Shown here piece by piece: positions 63,206 to 64,000 of a DNA stretch of 64,000 bases. The stretch's first letter is position 1. Each line of letters begins with the position of its first letter. A model generated the notes under the pieces. It saw only the letters and a list, made by a program, of their open reading frames with translations. It had not been told where the DNA came from and did no database searches. The stretch spans positions 434,001 through 498,000 of the forward strand of contig RCSZ01000001.1 in the NCBI GenBank assembly GCA_014898425.1, read 5' to 3'. The DNA comes from Botryotinia globosa (lineage: Eukaryota > Ascomycota > Leotiomycetes > Helotiales > Sclerotiniaceae). A program made the position numbers and the translations under genes.

Positions 63206-64000
63206 TAAGTCGACCACCCTACTTTCGGGCCACCCCTCTTTCGGGCCACCCTTTTACACCAAAAATTACTTTTTTGGTCTATTAATATCTCTATCAATAT
63301 TGAATATAATTTAATAAAAATTTAGATTTATATAATTTAAATTATTCTAAGCTTATATTAAATTTTTTAGAATTTTAGGATTTTTTTGGATCGATTTTTA
63401 GAGTTTCAAAATATCGATTTTTAATTTATATATAAATCATATACAAATTTAAAATTTTATAAAATCTTTAATAACTTTTTAATTATAATTATTAAAAGAA
63501 AATTATATATCTTTTTGAAAAATTCAAATCTGAATCTATATAAAAATTCAAAAAAAAATTCAAAAAAATGAATAAATATAGAGATATAGTATATAGTGAA
63601 TTAAGAGTAGTATAAATAATCCCTGTAATTTTGAGGATACCCTTTTAAATATTTATTTATAAGAAATTTTTCATTTTTTTAAGGTTTTTTAGATTAAATT
63701 TTTTATAAATTTATAATAAAAATTTATAATTTATTTTTAATTATTTTTCTTTAAAAGTTATTATAGATTTTATAAAATTTTAGATTTGTATGTAATTTGT
63801 ATGTAATTAAAAATCGATATTTCGAAGTTTTAGAAATCGATCTAGAAAAATCCTAAAAATCTAAAAATTTCAAAATAGATTTGAAATGATTTGAATTATA
63901 TAGATTTCAATTTTTATCGAATTATATTCAATATTGATAGAGATATTAATAGATTAAAAAAGTGATTTTTGGTGTAAAAAGGTGGCCCGAAACAGGGGTG
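63206..64000. mobile_element. Palindromic MITE, copy 2 (right end beyond the window)
   Basis: Starts TA-AGTCGACCACCCTACTTTC with the same doubled CTTTCGGGCCACCC as copy 1. It keeps the same palindromic layout, reaching AAAAAGTGATTTTTGGTGTAAAA near 63957-63979 and then the start of the right terminus at the window edge. Judged by copy 1, only about ten bases are cut off. The bases before TA differ from those of copy 1, so the insertions are independent. The two copies differ by many C/T and G/A transitions. Confidence 0.85.

Overview
The window is nuclear DNA from a filamentous ascomycete. Genes carry short introns (about 46-260 bp) with fungal branch points such as CTAAC or CTGAC. They encode fungus-typical proteins: a HET-domain protein, a hybrid histidine kinase, Rcf1, Rtc5 and a YAT-type amino acid permease. 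Blocks of very AT-rich DNA with C-to-T scars look like repeat-induced point mutation (RIP). Protein style and intron pattern suggest Leotiomycetes, possibly Sclerotiniaceae, but that is an inference.

Layout. 1-1.7 kb: gene-free, with simple repeats. 1.7-4.7 kb: the PP4 regulatory subunit gene PSY2/PP4R3 (minus). 4.8-17.5 kb: gene-poor, with one small conserved gene (10.2-11.1 kb), an intron-containing tRNA-Leu(AAG), about ten microsatellite or minisatellite arrays and a degenerate repeat family. 17.5-24.4 kb: a hybrid histidine kinase and a six-exon alpha/beta hydrolase (both minus). 24.8-29.4 kb: two dead genes, a vanillyl-alcohol-oxidase pseudogene and a fungal rhodopsin-domain membrane protein pseudogene. 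29.9-30.7 kb: a palindromic TA-flanked MITE. 32-44.2 kb: a gene-dense block with a HET protein, Rtc5, Rcf1, threonine deaminase ILV1 (with a GC-AG intron), a YtcJ-like amidohydrolase and a MEMO-family protein. 45-49.6 kb: a heavily broken ABC-C (MRP-type) transporter pseudogene. 52.3-54.2 kb: an intact amino acid permease. 54.9-61 kb: an AT-rich transposon graveyard. It holds a hAT-like element with a perfect 8-bp target duplication, a solo LTR nested inside that element, and a second solo LTR of the same family in inverted orientation. 61.3-62.4 kb: an unrecognised gene broken by two TAG codons. 63.2 kb to the end: a second copy of the palindromic MITE.

The intact genes are mostly housekeeping (phosphatase regulation, V-ATPase/TLDc, respiratory supercomplex, isoleucine synthesis). 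RCF1 and ILV1 share a 317-bp divergent promoter holding a possible CPC1/Gcn4 site. The accessory genes (VAO, rhodopsin-like, ABC-C and the unknown ORF) are all disabled, so the window records decay of dispensable metabolic and transport genes next to transposon insertions. I found no clear new multi-gene system. The most informative structures are the nested transposons with readable target-site duplications, the long palindromic MITE pair, and the unknown gene whose two stops look like RIP scars.
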